Part shown: one piece after another, positions 1 through 10,610 of the stretch
Layout: every line of letters starts with the position of its first letter
How positions within the stretch are numbered: the first letter of the stretch is position 1
Assembly (NCBI GenBank): GCA_951217055.1
Contig: OX578279.1
Span: 30,964,173-31,028,172 of the forward strand
Origin: Gerris lacustris
Taxonomy: Eukaryota > Arthropoda > Insecta > Hemiptera > Gerridae
Direction: 5' to 3'
DNA length: 64,000 nucleotides
Position numbers and translations under genes: made by a program
The notes under the pieces: generated by a model
Told to the model about the DNA's origin: nothing
Databases searched by the model: none
Seen by the model: only the letters and a program-made list of their open reading frames with translations

Positions 1-2340
1 TATCACAAGATTATTTTATTTTCTTAAAAAGTGTGAATGAGTAATGATATTTTATGGGATAAGTTGTAAAGCCGTTAATTGAATCGAGATAAGACAATCT
101 TAATCTTAAGAGGGAGGGAGTTCTGGAGCAGAGGGTGCTAAGGATGATAAATTGTTTAAGGAATCTAAGCAAGGGGTGCCTCACTTTGCTTTAAGGGCAA
201 AGATATCTTCTCTCCTTTACAGCTAACATATTATTAATATAATAAATTCATTTTATAAAGGTATAAAATAAAATATTAAATAGGTTTATCTTTAGAATTT
301 AATAATTTGCTTAGTTTTTACAGATATCAATTTATTGTTTTTTTATAAATTTACCTACATAATTTATTTGATATAGGTATTATACGATGAAAAAAGGTAT
401 CTGGCACAAAAAGATAAAAATGGGGCTATGAAAAAAAGATAACCATGATATTAAGGATTGTCCGATATAGTCCCAAGCTAAGGTCCCTGTTAAGGACATG
501 ATCCAGGCACTCCTTTTATTTATGCTAGAAGCATTAAATCTTGTCACGGGTAGTAAAAACAGTGTAATATTTTTTATACAACTTATGTAAAAACCTATAT
601 TTTGATTTATTCTATAAAAAAATGCACTTAATGCCTAAATTATTATAGTTTTAATCAGTATCTATAGACACGTCATCCAGCCCACAACCACATTTGGATA
701 ACTTGGAGCTCTGATATCATTTTATAAAAATTTAGGACTTCTATCAGCAAATTATAGTACCACAATGAATACAAGTTAAAACCAATGTACCTCCTATTAA
801 ATTCTTACTTCCTGGCGCAATATTTAAGAGCGTCACATTTTGCAGGTCGTTTATTGAAACTTCAACCAAAATAATACCGGAATTGTTGCAGTCGGGGAAT
901 TGTTTTTTTTTTTTTTTTTTTTTTTTTTTATAGCAATACTGATGAACGCTTTAACCGCAGTTCAGGGTCCTCATTAACAAACTTAGACGAATAAAAGAAT
1001 TGATGGTTGACACTTAATCCATTACATCCTTTATCCAAATTCTATATTAATTTCAATTTCCAGATTGGACGAAACACAATGTTTTTTATAGGTATGTATT
1101 TTTATACACATTATTTATTGGTGTATTTTTTTTTTTTTTTTAATTCTAAGAAGCATTATATTGTAAAGCATGGTTTTGTAAAACGGCTGCTCAATTGTTT
1201 TCTTTGTTATTTGAATGATTTAATACTTTAATACTTAAAAAAGATATATTTTAATCGAATTCAGAAGGGAATAATAACTTTTTGTTGCTGTTGTTACTGG
1301 AATTGTGAAATGTTTTGAGACAATTTTATTTTTTTCTCCCTTTTTTTGGAGGAGGGTGTCGGTAGGTTTTGTTTTAATATAAATAAAACATGCAAATTGA
1401 GGCAGTCCGGTCGTGTTTAGTGGGTAAGATACAGTGTGCGGGGTTGGGCTGCGTACATTTTGATTGGGGGGCCCATAGTGGAGGCTGGGTAGAAGGGGTA
1501 GCACTCAATGTTTAAAGTGGGCCCCAAAAACTTCCCCTCGCCACCATTTCATACATTCTCTAAGGGGGGTATAGAAAGGGGCCTTTTCACACACAAGTAC
1601 ACCTTGGAAAAGTTAACACGAGAACTTTTAGAATTTATACACTCACACTGAAAACTGAGTTCAGTATATATATTCAAATGCACAACATTCAAAAGGTAGA
1701 AAAGGCTAATAAATACTCATACTTGTACACAACTACACTGTATACTTGTAGAAATTCCAGAAGCAGGTGGGTTCTATACTACTGTGTTTGAGTTGTTTGT
1801 GGGTTTTGTCTGTACTAGGTAGGGAGAGTTTTCGCCTAGGTTCTGCTGTTGCACGCCCCCTCATACACCTACATCCCTCCTAGGTGCTTCCATTTTACGT
1901 ATTGTAGGTGCTTACGCATGAATAATGCAAAACTTGGCTCACCCCTTACCTCTTGTCTCGACCCTTCCTTGAACCGTTTCTACCAATCGTACAAGTGCAG
2001 CCAGCACTGGAAACTTTCTTATTACTCTTGCTTATTAATTTATATATAACTGTAATTACTAAATCCATTTGGTACTCTAATAAAAGGCTTGTTGGATAAA
2101 AAATTTGTCCAATACAACTCGTACAAAACATTTCCTTTCGAGTTTTAGTGGTTACATTTAATTATCATTGAACATTATATTATAATCGTCATTATCATTG
2201 AACACTGAGTCATTATCATCATTAATTGAACATTAATTATAAGCGTTATTTCTCGGACTAGTTCTATGTCATTAATGTTGACTTCTCAGATTTGTGGAAA
2301 ATTGAAAGCTTAAATTCGGGACAAGGTATCATTAACGTCA
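1..2340. other. AT-rich stretch without a recognisable gene
   Basis: Six-frame reading shows only short, low-complexity open frames. Contents include a poly-T tract (903-929), a T-run near 1127-1141, a GC-richer patch at about 1420-1560 with a GGGGGGCCCATAGTGG stretch reminiscent of decayed hAT-type ends, and imprecise repeats of CATTATCATTGAACA at 2160-2230. I see no splice-flanked exon that I would defend. Confidence 0.6.
903..929. repeat. Poly-T tract (27 T)
   Basis: Uninterrupted run of 27 T. It could be the poly-A tail of a minus-strand retroinsertion, but no recognisable retroelement body follows downstream on that strand, so it is listed only as a homopolymer. Confidence 0.9.
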
Positions 2341-2352
2341 GAGGAAATCATT

Positions 2353-2455
2353 CTCCTGCGTAGCTTAGTTGGTAGAGCGCTATACCGGAAATATAGAGGC
2401 CTGTGGTTCAAATCCCAGCGCTGGAGTGTATTTTTCTCTGTCTGTTTCCCGTAGT
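2353..2455 (+). repeat. tRNA-derived SINE (or tRNA pseudogene) with A and B boxes
   Basis: A 74-nt tRNA-like head (2353-2426) carries an A box TAGCTTAGTTGG at 2361-2372 and a B box GGTTCAAATCC at 2405-2415, the internal promoter pattern of RNA polymerase III. The acceptor arms CTCCTGC and GCTGGAG pair at 6 of 7 positions, and a CTATA/TATAG anticodon stem encloses the loop CCGGAAA. Position 33 is C rather than U, the T stem pairs poorly, and there is no long variable arm although the nominal anticodon GGA would be serine. A tail TATTTTTCTCTGTCTG follows and reappears in altered form at about 5312. These traits fit a tRNA-derived SINE better than a working tRNA. Confidence 0.7.
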
Positions 2456-2554
2456 TAATAATAATTATAGTTTGATTTAAATTAAAACTTAATCTTTCCG
2501 TAGTATGAATACTACCAAAATCGTAAAATATGAATTATATTAATGTTTACCATA

Positions 2555-2612
2555 AAAATAACTTCTCCCCGGCGGGAAATTGAACCTGGCCTCTATCCAT
2601 TCGCGTTTAGAA
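2555..2612 (-). repeat. Second tRNA-like SINE fragment, inverted
   Basis: The reverse complement reads ATAGAGGCCAGGTTCAATTT then CCCGCCGGGGAG, which parallels ATAGAGGCCTGTGGTTCAAA then TCCCAGCGCTGGAG in the copy at 2353-2427. The degenerate B box lies at 2575-2586 on the minus strand. With the first copy it forms a head-to-head pair about 150 bp apart. No A box is clear, so this is a fragment. Confidence 0.55.
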
Positions 2613-2699
2613 ATATGTTCTCAGGTAGTATGTTTTTCCTGAGAAAACGACTTATAAGATATGATTCATATTTAAATGGACACATTTAAGAATTTTAAT

Positions 2700-2811
2700 C
2701 AACCGTCGGAAACGTTTCAAAACATGTTTGGAACGAAGTTCCTTATGGCACGTTCTGGAGCCCGGGAGTGAATCTGAAAAAAACGACCAAAATCACCGTC
2801 ACGCAAAATCC
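2700..2811. repeat. Left part of a repeat split by the 2812-3995 insertion
   Basis: This block contains the palindrome GGAACGAAGTTCC (2730-2742) and runs into the target duplication of the following TIR element. Its continuation resumes at 4004 (GTCACGAAATCTACCG, then TTGAAATTTGGCACACATG), a style common in arthropod dispersed repeats. The complementary motif TAAGGAACTTCGTTCC recurs at 4720-4735. The family is not identified. Confidence 0.45.
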
Positions 2812-3034
2812 GGTACTCTTTTAGTTTGGTACCCCCCAATAGGGGGGTACCAAACTAAAATAGGCGCCATGTGGCAGCACTTTAGTTTGGTACCCCCGTT
2901 TATTTTATTTAAATACATGATGAAATGGTATTTTATATAAATAAAAAATTAACAATCTTAATAGGGGAATGTTCAAAAGCAGTGGGGCTTTTGTGTGGGG
3001 TTGAGAAAGGGGAAAGAAAGAGAAGAAAAATATA

Positions 3035-3092
3035 GGGGGGTACCAAACTAAAAGAGGCGCCCCTATACGCCTCTTTTAGTTTGATACCCCCC
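3035..3092. repeat. Internal palindrome made of the element's terminal boxes
   Basis: A box GGGGGGTACCAAACTAAAA extended by GAGGCG (3035-3059) faces its inverse (3068-3092) across an 8-nt spacer, with one mismatch (GATA for GGTA). A second such palindrome, made of the left terminal box and the next internal box, lies at 2816-2860. They could be transposase-binding sites or remnants of one element inserting near the end of another. Confidence 0.8.
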
Positions 3093-3611
3093 TAAGAACA
3101 ATGAATAATCTAGTAGGATTATTTAATTAAATTAATTTAGGGCAGGAATTAAAATGGAAAAGTGAGAAACACCTCTCTAATGTCTTAGACAAAGGGAGTT
3201 TTATGTATCATTTCTTGGGGATTTTTTTTTTTTTTAATTGAATGACCTGTTATATGTCAAAATAGACATTGTCAATTAAATTTAATTACGTTGACAGAAA
3301 AAATATTAGATTTGTCAAAAGCGAAATTAAAATAAGTTGGGTTTTAGAGGAATGGAAAGGTCTAAATTTCCGAAGTGTAATTCTGTTTAATGGACAATTA
3401 GATGAGAGGGAGTTATTCCAATGGATGCAAGGTAAAGTACTTAAAATTTGAATTGTAATTTTTGTGAAAGTTTGTTTGACGTATTTTATTTCTTAAAATT
3501 TGAACATATTAAAATGAATGAAAATAACCTAGTATCGCTCACTCATATCTTCCGGTAAATATATCGTAACTGCACAATTTTGACTAAATCACTATTAAGA
3601 AAAAGGAATGT

Positions 3612-3700
3612 TTAGTCTAATGTACATTGAGACAAAGGAATATCACACTTTTGTATATAAAAGTGTCATATTCCTTTGTCCCAATGTACATTAGACTAAA
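3612..3700. repeat. Short hairpin repeat inside the TIR element
   Basis: TTAGTCTAATGTACATTG at the left is matched by its reverse complement ending near 3700. The arms continue inward through GACAAAGGAATAT and AAAAGTG with only small mismatches, leaving a very short loop around 3656. It resembles a compact palindromic MITE. Confidence 0.8.
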
Positions 3701-3835
3701 TATCCAATTATCGTTGTAGTTATTTAGACAAAGTGAAGTCTTTTCTTTCACATTTCGGGGAAAGAAAAGATGATCAGAAACAATGTTTTGTAAAAGTATG
3801 TAAAATCCACTCATTATATATTATTATTTACTGAC

Positions 3836-3970
3836 CCATTTCATTGGAAATTTAAGATGACCTGGGTGTTTAAATTTGTTGGGCATAGTACTAACTGTCC
3901 AACAAAGCAAATCAGTACTATTTCCCACTCATTTACCCACCCAGGTCTTCTCAAATTTGCAATGAAGTAG
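3836..3970. repeat. Inverted repeat inside the TIR element
   Basis: The left arm CATTGGAAATTTAAGATGAC then CTGGGTG pairs with a right arm whose reverse complement reads CATTGCAAATTTGAGAAGAC then CTGGGTG. Pairing continues to a shared AGTACT near the loop (about 3889 and 3916). The right arm abuts the right terminal box of the enclosing element. Confidence 0.75.
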
Positions 3971-4003
3971 GGGGGTACCAAACTAAAAGAGTGCCCAAAA
4001 TCC

Positions 4004-4770
4004 GTCACGAAATCTACCGATGACGATAACTTGAGTAAACGATCACCGAGTTAGTTGAAATTTGGCACACATGTTCATTTTACCAATGTCCAGGCTGAGT
4101 TCGTTGGAAATCATTATCCACCCAAGCGTTCACACGCAACGCTCGCGTAAACTTAAGCTTCAAAAAGACGGGAAACATTTTTATTAAGGAAGCCAGTTCC
4201 TTGATTTGTTTTGTTTATTTTTGTTACATGTCAAAATGTCACTTGGTTTTGTAAATATAGAAAATATATAATCACGGTCTTGTTAAAAGTAAAATTGATC
4301 TGTCCTGACGCTTAATTCCATATATTATGTATATTATTATAATACTGCGTACTTAATCCAAGAAAAAATTCTAACTTCTTCTATTTAATGAGACAAACAA
4401 CTTTTAAATTTATTTTTTTTTAGTAAAACACTGACACTCTTATGAAGTGATAAAGATCGCTAAATTTATTAAAGTGGACCTTTAACTATAAACTCATCAT
4501 GATCAACTTTTTTCTTATATTCAATACATATTTATAGTAAGACGCTTACTTTAATGATACAATTAATGGTTTTCTTTTAATTTTTCCTTAACTCTTGCTA
4601 GGTACAAACAGTTCGTTACTTTTAATTTTAACTCTTTTTTAACTTCGCCATGTATAAGTAGTTAGCAATGTATACGTACTTAGCAGTGTGATTTTATATA
4701 TTATATTTATTGAAAAATGTAAGGAACTTCGTTCCTACCGGGTGTCCCGCGACACCACACGTATTTTTTT
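4004..4770. repeat. Right part of the split repeat, then AT-rich DNA
   Basis: 4004-4150 is the continuation of the repeat interrupted at 2811. From about 4200 to 4720 the DNA is AT-rich without a frame or structure I can name. The motif TAAGGAACTTCGTTCC at 4720-4735 is the inverse of the one at 2730-2745, so the whole 2730-4735 span may be an older element with short inverted ends. Confidence 0.4.
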
Positions 4771-4779
4771 AATTTTAGT

Positions 4780-5050
4780 TTTTGGAGAGATCGAAAATTC
4801 ATTTATCGACTTCACCTGAGGGTATGACTTTTCTGAACCTGTATGCCCTATTTCATCGATATCGGTTCAGTAGTTTGTGCTCCACGCGTCTGTACAGACG
4901 ACAGACAACAAACGAAAGACGACAAATAATTTTGTAAAACCAATTTTTTGGAGGACCTAAAACGAGTTATCCACAAAATCTCAAAATCAAATTTTTGCGT
5001 CATCACAATATTTTCTATTTAACCCTTATCTAAATAGAAAATGGTATGAA
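4780..5050 (+). repeat. Interspersed repeat family B, copy 1
   Basis: It contains ATATCGGTTCAGTAGTTTGT, a GCGTCTG box, degenerate ACAGAC repeats, TTTTTGGAGGACCTAAAACG and AAATTTTTGCGTCATCACAA. The same order of motifs is seen at 55490-55760 and partly at 51790-51990; the tail motif also appears near 33020-33040. This is the style of 3' ends of arthropod non-LTR elements, but no coding part is attached. Confidence 0.6.
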
Positions 5051-5261
5051 TATACATAAAATTTTAACTATTAACCATGCAAGAAGAGGCAAAAAATATA
5101 TCCCATCTATACAACACAGCATCCAATTTTTCTTTTTTATTCAGAGACACAAGTATGACCAAGTTTTTTAAGTATTTAATTAATACACCTTGACACACCT
5201 TAGAATTACATAATGCACGAATAATTTCGCTAAAAATTGAAACTTAAATTTTCGCAGCAGA

Positions 5262-5335
5262 ACAATGCATGGAGTACCCAGGAAGGCGTATTCGATTCTC
5301 CGCGGCAGGCTATATTTTTATCTGTCTTTCTCCGG
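5262..5335 (+). repeat. Degenerate tRNA-like SINE fragment
   Basis: ATTCGATTCTCCGCGGCAGG (B-box side) is followed by TATATTTTTATCTGTCTTTC, matching the tail TATTTTTCTCTGTCTG of the SINE at 2353. The A box is not recognisable. It lies just upstream of family A copy 1. Confidence 0.5.
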
Positions 5336-5362
5336 TATTCTTCAATTATAATATTAATGAAA

Positions 5363-5970
5363 ATAGACTGCCAATTGGTCTGGCACATAGCTTCCTTGCA
5401 TCCAATCGCGTACTTTATTGGTTTTATACTCTTATAAGCCATTATTGTCTAATTGTTTCCCCCGTTTTTTTAATCTGTCAAAATTGTTTGGATATTTAAA
5501 AAAAATTAAAGTATCAATTTAGCAAAAGTTAAAGAGCGAAGACGGTTCAAATTAATCTAGGGCTATCTGCGGACTATTTTCAATAAACTATAAAAGTTTC
5601 ATACAAATCAGATAAGTACTTTTGAAGCTATAGATAGGTGATGTAAATAGATGTATGTTTGTGCGCATGTGGAAGAGAAACAAATTAGCGCAGAAGGTTG
5701 AAACTTATATGGGATCAACAATGAGCTAATTATGACCTACCATCCAAATTTCATTAAAATCGGACGTGTAGTATTTAAGAATGTTGGTTCGCACAAATTG
5801 AACGATAGACCGACGGACCGACAGACCAACAGACAGACACGGAACCAAAAATGTTCCCTGATGTCTGAAACGGATTTCTGTCTTGGAATTTTTGAAGTTG
5901 GAGACCTAAATTTTTTTCGTTCTTCATAACTATCACATAGCTTCTGTTACCTTCGGTAAGCTCGGAAGCA
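5363..5970 (+). repeat. Interspersed repeat family A, copy 1 (608 bp)
   Basis: Starts ATAGACTGCCAATTGGTCTG then GCACATAGCTTCC and ends in the stem-loop GCTTCTGTTACC...GGTAAGCTCGGAAGC. Landmarks in order are AAATCAGATAAGTACTTTTG, TTGTGCGCATGTGGAAGAGA, a variable GACCGACAGACC tract (5808-5837), CAAAAATGTTCCCTGATGTC and CGTTCTTC. The frame open across 5732-5929 is a by-product of the repeat: it encodes the simple DRQTNRQT tract and occurs in altered form in copy 4. Long copies at 32350, 36552 and 48626 have the same orientation. The class is unknown. Confidence 0.8.
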
Positions 5971-8390
5971 AAATGAAGTTTGTTATTTTCCTTTTTAAAT
6001 GATCAAGAAATTTCAATCCAATCTTACAGACGCGTATGCAATTAAACACTGCAGTTGTTTTGAAAAGCATAACATACTCTCTGTTGGATTTTTTCATTGA
6101 CGCAGCTTGTATAATACTCATGAATATTTATTTAAATAATTAGGTCTTGTGTGTGGATATACAGAGTGACTGTGACCTCCATATACCATTACCTCTGTGT
6201 AAACAATGTTTTCACCTGTATCAGCGTGTGAATGAAGTGTGTTCTATATTCTACATTTCACATGTTTTGTTTACACTATCACTAAACAGATTTTTTTTTC
6301 CAAGTCCTTTTTATTCTTTACACATGTAGGAGTGTTATTTGTATTATATATATAGTCAAAACACTTTGTACCTTGGTGTTTTCGGTTAAAGCAAAACATC
6401 CTGTGCCTTTTAATTTACAATTTAAGATATTTCAAATATACCTAATCATTGCGGAAATTATATTTGTGCAGTAGTTTTGATATCGACGTTTTAAATTAAC
6501 ATTGGTAACATAAAAATTACTTTTTTAAAGTACCTAAATATTTTGAAAGATGTTCAAACCATTAACAATCACCATGAATAATTCTATATTTATCTTTTAA
6601 TTGCATTTTTCTTCTTCCTAAGCATACTTTGTTAGCACGTCATTTTTATGAAGAGGGTATTTAAAAAATTAATTGATTAAATGTTTAATGTTATGTTAAC
6701 TGGTGTAAAATTAATCGAAATATGATGTGAGAAAAATAATAAATTATAATAATAATAAAAAGTCAAGAATGCAAGAAAGAAAGTTAAGTAGATGTAATTT
6801 GTCCAGGTAAAGGAGTGAAGCAGGTAATAAAATGTTAAAAAGGATGGAAGAAGGGTGTAGTAATGAAAGGCGAGCGGCTGTCACGAGATTTTAGTGGTGT
6901 ATTTTTATTGGAAAGACTTTCAGAGGCTTGTCATGTAATAAGGGGGTATCTTGTCCAGGGCGCCTTGTAATAAAGACAAGCCAGAGGCATCTTAACACCT
7001 TCATACGGTGAAGAAGCCAATACAAGCCCTAAGCTTGATAAACAAGGGATCAGACATCTTGTTATCCTTATACCATGTTCCCTTTCCCTTAGACAAGGTT
7101 GGCCCTCCAGTCACATCACATTCATGTCACTCGCGCTCTAATTGATCCTATATGTCCATGGTCTAAGTCTGGCAGATTTTCTTGTCACCCAACTAGTAAA
7201 TAGAGTCAATAAGGAATAGCCTAAAATTCCGAAAAGGAAGGGCTTTGTATTTCAACAAATCCATAGATGTACAAATAATGGAAATGGTACGGCAAAGTTT
7301 ATAAGCAATGTTTCCAAACCGAATATGGCTGTGTCCTCATTATCATTTTATCATATTACACGTAGTTGATATTATACGACACAATTTAATATTCATAAAT
7401 TAACGCTTCATTAATTAAAGGGCTAAAAATAAACTTCATTTATTAAGCTATTTTACCCAAGCAACTAGGTATAATGTTTTCAATAATCAAGGTAAAGCAA
7501 CTACTTAATATTACTTAAGAATCTATAGAAGTTTTGTTTGACTACCACTATTCTCTAATTCGTTAAAACAAACTCTTATTCATTAAGACACGACAGAAAC
7601 TCTAGATGGCAAGATAACAATGAACCTGCCAGAAAGTTACTTCCGAAACTTCACGACAGAGAGAAGCTAACACAATCGGTATAGTATTCAATTATTCAAC
7701 TCACGAGAGAAAATAAAACAATGGACAATGTCCCATAAATAGGTTGACGCTTTGAAACCATAATGAGGTTCTCTAAACATTCAACCAATGTCGACAAAAT
7801 AGTAACAATAAAACTGATCCCTACTTAGACCAACTTAAGACTTGTAAGCTTAACAATAGTAGGTATATTTAGTGTTTTGATTAAAGAAGAAAATTCCTTT
7901 TTTTTTATTGCTTAATGTAAATTGACAGTGTAATCCTAACTATGCTAAGTCCAATTATTAATATGTTATAACTGACAAAAAATAAACACTATAAAAAAAA
8001 AAAATTATTCCTATTACATTTTCAACGGAACATATGAGTTAAATCTGAACTAAATACCTTGCTAACTTACACTCCCATTTGCATACTATGATAAGAAGTT
8101 TGAAAATAGAATATAAGCATACGTAAACATCTACTTTACTCGCAATGGTTAAGTCGTGCTGCACAAAATCATCTAACTTTTTTATGTAACATTCATTATC
8201 ATCAGATTATGATCTAGTCTTAAAGTAAAATTGCTCGCATTATTGACTTAGTTATTAAAAAGAAAAGCTATGATCAGATAAGTAGCTTTAACAATTTAAA
8301 AAATGGATCAAATGCCGACCCTTGAGAATAAATTGAGTTAAAATAAGCGGAGCAAAGAAAAATACAGTAATAAAGGATTTTTATCAGTTT
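5971..8390. other. AT-rich stretch without a recognisable gene
   Basis: Short open frames here have no recognisable domain. 6890-7170 is somewhat GC-richer, with an imperfect inverted pair GAGGCTTGTC / GACAAGCCAGAGG (about 6921-6994) and repeated CTTGTAATAA. Nothing supports an exon or RNA gene. Confidence 0.6.
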
Positions 8391-8469
8391 TCAGAGCCTT
8401 ATAGGTTGTACACGCAAACTTTACTGAACTGAATACACATAGAAATTGAATAGACTTTACACATTGACC

Positions 8470-8770
8470 AGGTTTTAAAGCAAGCTATTTTTTCCATGGG
8501 TGCGAAAAACGTGCGGAAGACTGTGTGCGAGGTTGAACTCGTCGAGAATATCAGATGTATCAACATAAAGGCTCGGGTACGTGGAGGCCCATTATTACCG
8601 CGCTGGAGGGTTATAATTCGATTTCCATAATCCTGTTTGTCCAGCGGGCGAGGCCGAGGGGAGAGGGATGTTGAACTCGGGCAAGTAAGGGCTGGCAAGT
8701 GACCAGAGCGCGTACAGACTTCAGACTCAGGCCTATGAAACGTAGAGCCTAGGAAGTTCAGTTAAGGGTG
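8470..8770. other. GC-richer pocket, candidate conserved non-coding block
   Basis: The segment is visibly GC-rich relative to its flanks (for example TTATTACCGCGCTGGAGGG, then TTATAATTCGATTTCCATAA followed by TCC, then CCAGCGGGCGAGGCCGAGGG). The 99-codon minus frame through it uses no family I recognise. TAATCC and TTATAA-type homeodomain-like sites are present. It may be an enhancer, a small exon or unique DNA of other origin. Confidence 0.3.
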
Positions 8771-9058
8771 CAGCGGGGTAAAAGGGCTAGAAACTATAAA
8801 TGACTCTGACAAAAGCTGATGTCCAATGTAACAACATAGGAGAAAAAACTATAATTGTTGCAAAAATGCAAATAATGAGAACATAACTGAGGAAAAATAA
8901 ATCATGAAAAGCAATAAACAATTATTTTGTACCAAAGAATTTACATAAATTTTACGTTCGATACGGATATAATTATTTTATAAAATTAACTAGAACATCA
9001 TTGGAAATTTATTGATTAATATCAATATTAATTAAATCCATGATTGTACCCTTTGTAA

Positions 9059-9670
9059 TAGTTCTGAGAGTAGTGTTGGATCCTTATGTGGTAATATATA
9101 TAACTCTCATTCATGTGGCAAGTTTCGGCCCGACCAGCCATTTTCAAGTCTAGAAAATGTATAATTTATTCAGAAGAGCGTCGTAACATGAAACCTATAC
9201 ACAAGTTTAGCTAGTAGTATTGATCCTTCGGCAAGCTATTTATTTTAATAATTCTCCTCACTCAAAGTAACAATATTAAAATAAAATTAAATAAAGTTAA
9301 GGCTAGATGAAAATCATGAAATCATCATTTATCTAGCTTTTACTTTATTTCATTTTATTTTAATATTGTTAATGCGCTACGATGCTACTGTATGCTTTAA
9401 TCGTGAGTGAAGAGAATTATTATAAAAATTGGTTTGACGAAGGGGCAATGCTGTTCCAATTATGATTGACATATCTCTTTTTTTACATCATATAACGATC
9501 CTCACAAAATCTAATTACATAGGTATTTTGGTCAATAGCAATTAAGTAAACTTGTGTAGGTAATACGATGCTCTTCTAAATAATTATATAGGGTGGTCGG
9601 AACGAAACGATGCCACATAAATGAGATTTATATTTATTACCCTATAAGGATCCAACACAAACTCAGAATA
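9059..9670. mobile_element. Large foldback element (about 610 bp)
   Basis: The two halves are inverted copies. The left end TTCTGAGAGTAGTGTTGGAT then CCTTATGTGGTAATA matches the reverse complement of the right end TTCTGAGTTTGTGTTGGATC then CTTATAGGGTAATA. Further matching blocks are CTCATTCATGTGGCAAGTTT / CTCATTTATGTGGCATCGTT, AGAAGAGCGTCGTA / AGAAGAGCATCGTA, and a strong central pair AACAATATTAAAATAAAATT / AACAATATTAAAATAAAATG. The loop lies near 9310-9320. The arms have diverged, so it is old. No clear target duplication was found. No coding capacity. Confidence 0.85.
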
Positions 9671-10140
9671 ACATTTAAAGTAAAAGGAAGAAAGAAAAAA
9701 TCTCTGCTGCGAGTAGAAGGGACCTCCCATTAAGCGCGTACGTTTTAAAAGACAATGAGAGTAATGAGTGGAAGATTAAAAAAAAAAATTAGACTGTATT
9801 GAAATAGAAAGCAAAAGAGGACAGATCAGGAAGAAGAAGTAATCCTGACATCTAGAGGTTGCTATGGCTTATATGGAATTTAAAGGAAAACAAAGAAAGG
9901 ATCAAAATGTTAACACTGAATGACAGACATAAAGGGGTAAGAATAGAGGCTATTCAAAAACCTCAGGCATGAGATGTATGAAACACTCGAAATGCTTGTA
10001 GGAGGGGAATAATATAATAGTCTGTACCAAGGGTGAAGAATCAAGGGATGCTTCTGGAATTTTTTTGAAGGGTTGCATCATAGACCCTCTTATAATAAGT
10101 AAAGAAGTGAGTGCAGCCCCTTCAGTCATCTAGTGAAATC
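9671..10140. other. AT-rich stretch, nothing identified
   Basis: Purine-rich on the plus strand, with no frame or structure worth naming. Confidence 0.6.
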
Positions 10141-10610
10141 TCGATGTGCTAGAGATCTATGCCGCCATACCGCGACGCACTCAGTACATAGCAAACACAC
10201 CCTCGTCTCGCCTCAAACAGCGGTTAGTTTAATTTTCCCCCCTATTCATACTGAGGCAAAGACCCTCTCATCCACCCTCTAACCAAAGGACAAGGTTACT
10301 AAACTGACTTTTATACGCCCTCTCCCTTTCACGAAATAATCATCCCTTTATCTCCTTCCCCCATTCCATTGTTTTGTCAGGAATTCAAAATATTACGCGG
10401 ACCGCGAAATCAAATCCGGCACACAACAATCGCAACCTGGTTTTGGAAAACGCTTTGCTCGTCGTAGCGGCTAATTGGACCCGCATTTTGTACAAGGGGA
10501 ATATTAGGTAGGAGGCCCTTTTACAGGTTAACCGACCACGGATAACTCGGTTTTAAAACCAAACAGCTCAACCGTACATATCTACCGACCATTTTGTCGA
10601 AGAAGAATAG
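10140..10610. other. GC-richer pocket, candidate regulatory block
   Basis: It contains TTACGCGGACCGCGAAAT, a near-palindrome, and GTAGCGGCTAATTGGACCCG, which includes a homeodomain-type core TAATTG. GC content is clearly above the flanks and there are no long frames. Such unique, non-repetitive islands in an AT-rich genome are often conserved enhancers, but nothing here proves function. Confidence 0.3.

Larger units (their letters stand above)
2812..3995. mobile_element. Non-autonomous TIR DNA transposon, 1184 bp, 8-bp target duplication
   Basis: The ends are inverted copies of GGYACTCTTTTAGTTTGG continuing into TACCCCCC (left 2812-2837, right 3970-3995). The 8-bp sequence CAAAATCC is present exactly on both sides (2804-2811 and 3996-4003), the target-duplication length typical of the hAT superfamily. 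The terminal box is also repeated inside: GGGGGGTACCAAACTAAAA-type boxes at 2842-2860, 2881-2897 (reverse), 3035-3059 and 3068-3092 (reverse), giving six alternating copies. No transposase frame is present, so movement would have needed enzyme from elsewhere. hAT membership is inferred only from duplication length; the ends do not start with the usual CAG. Confidence 0.85.

Noticed and set aside
1420..1560. Complete hAT-type MITE at the GGGGGGCCCATAGTGG patch
   Set aside because: No inverted partner end or target duplication could be found.
2353..2427. Functional tRNA-Ser(GGA) gene
   Set aside because: C instead of U at position 33, poorly paired T stem, no long variable arm, and a shared SINE-like tail and related fragments nearby.
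5732..5929. Coding frame with DRQTNRQT repeats
   Set aside because: Reads through the GACAGACC tract of interspersed family A; altered versions recur at the other copies.
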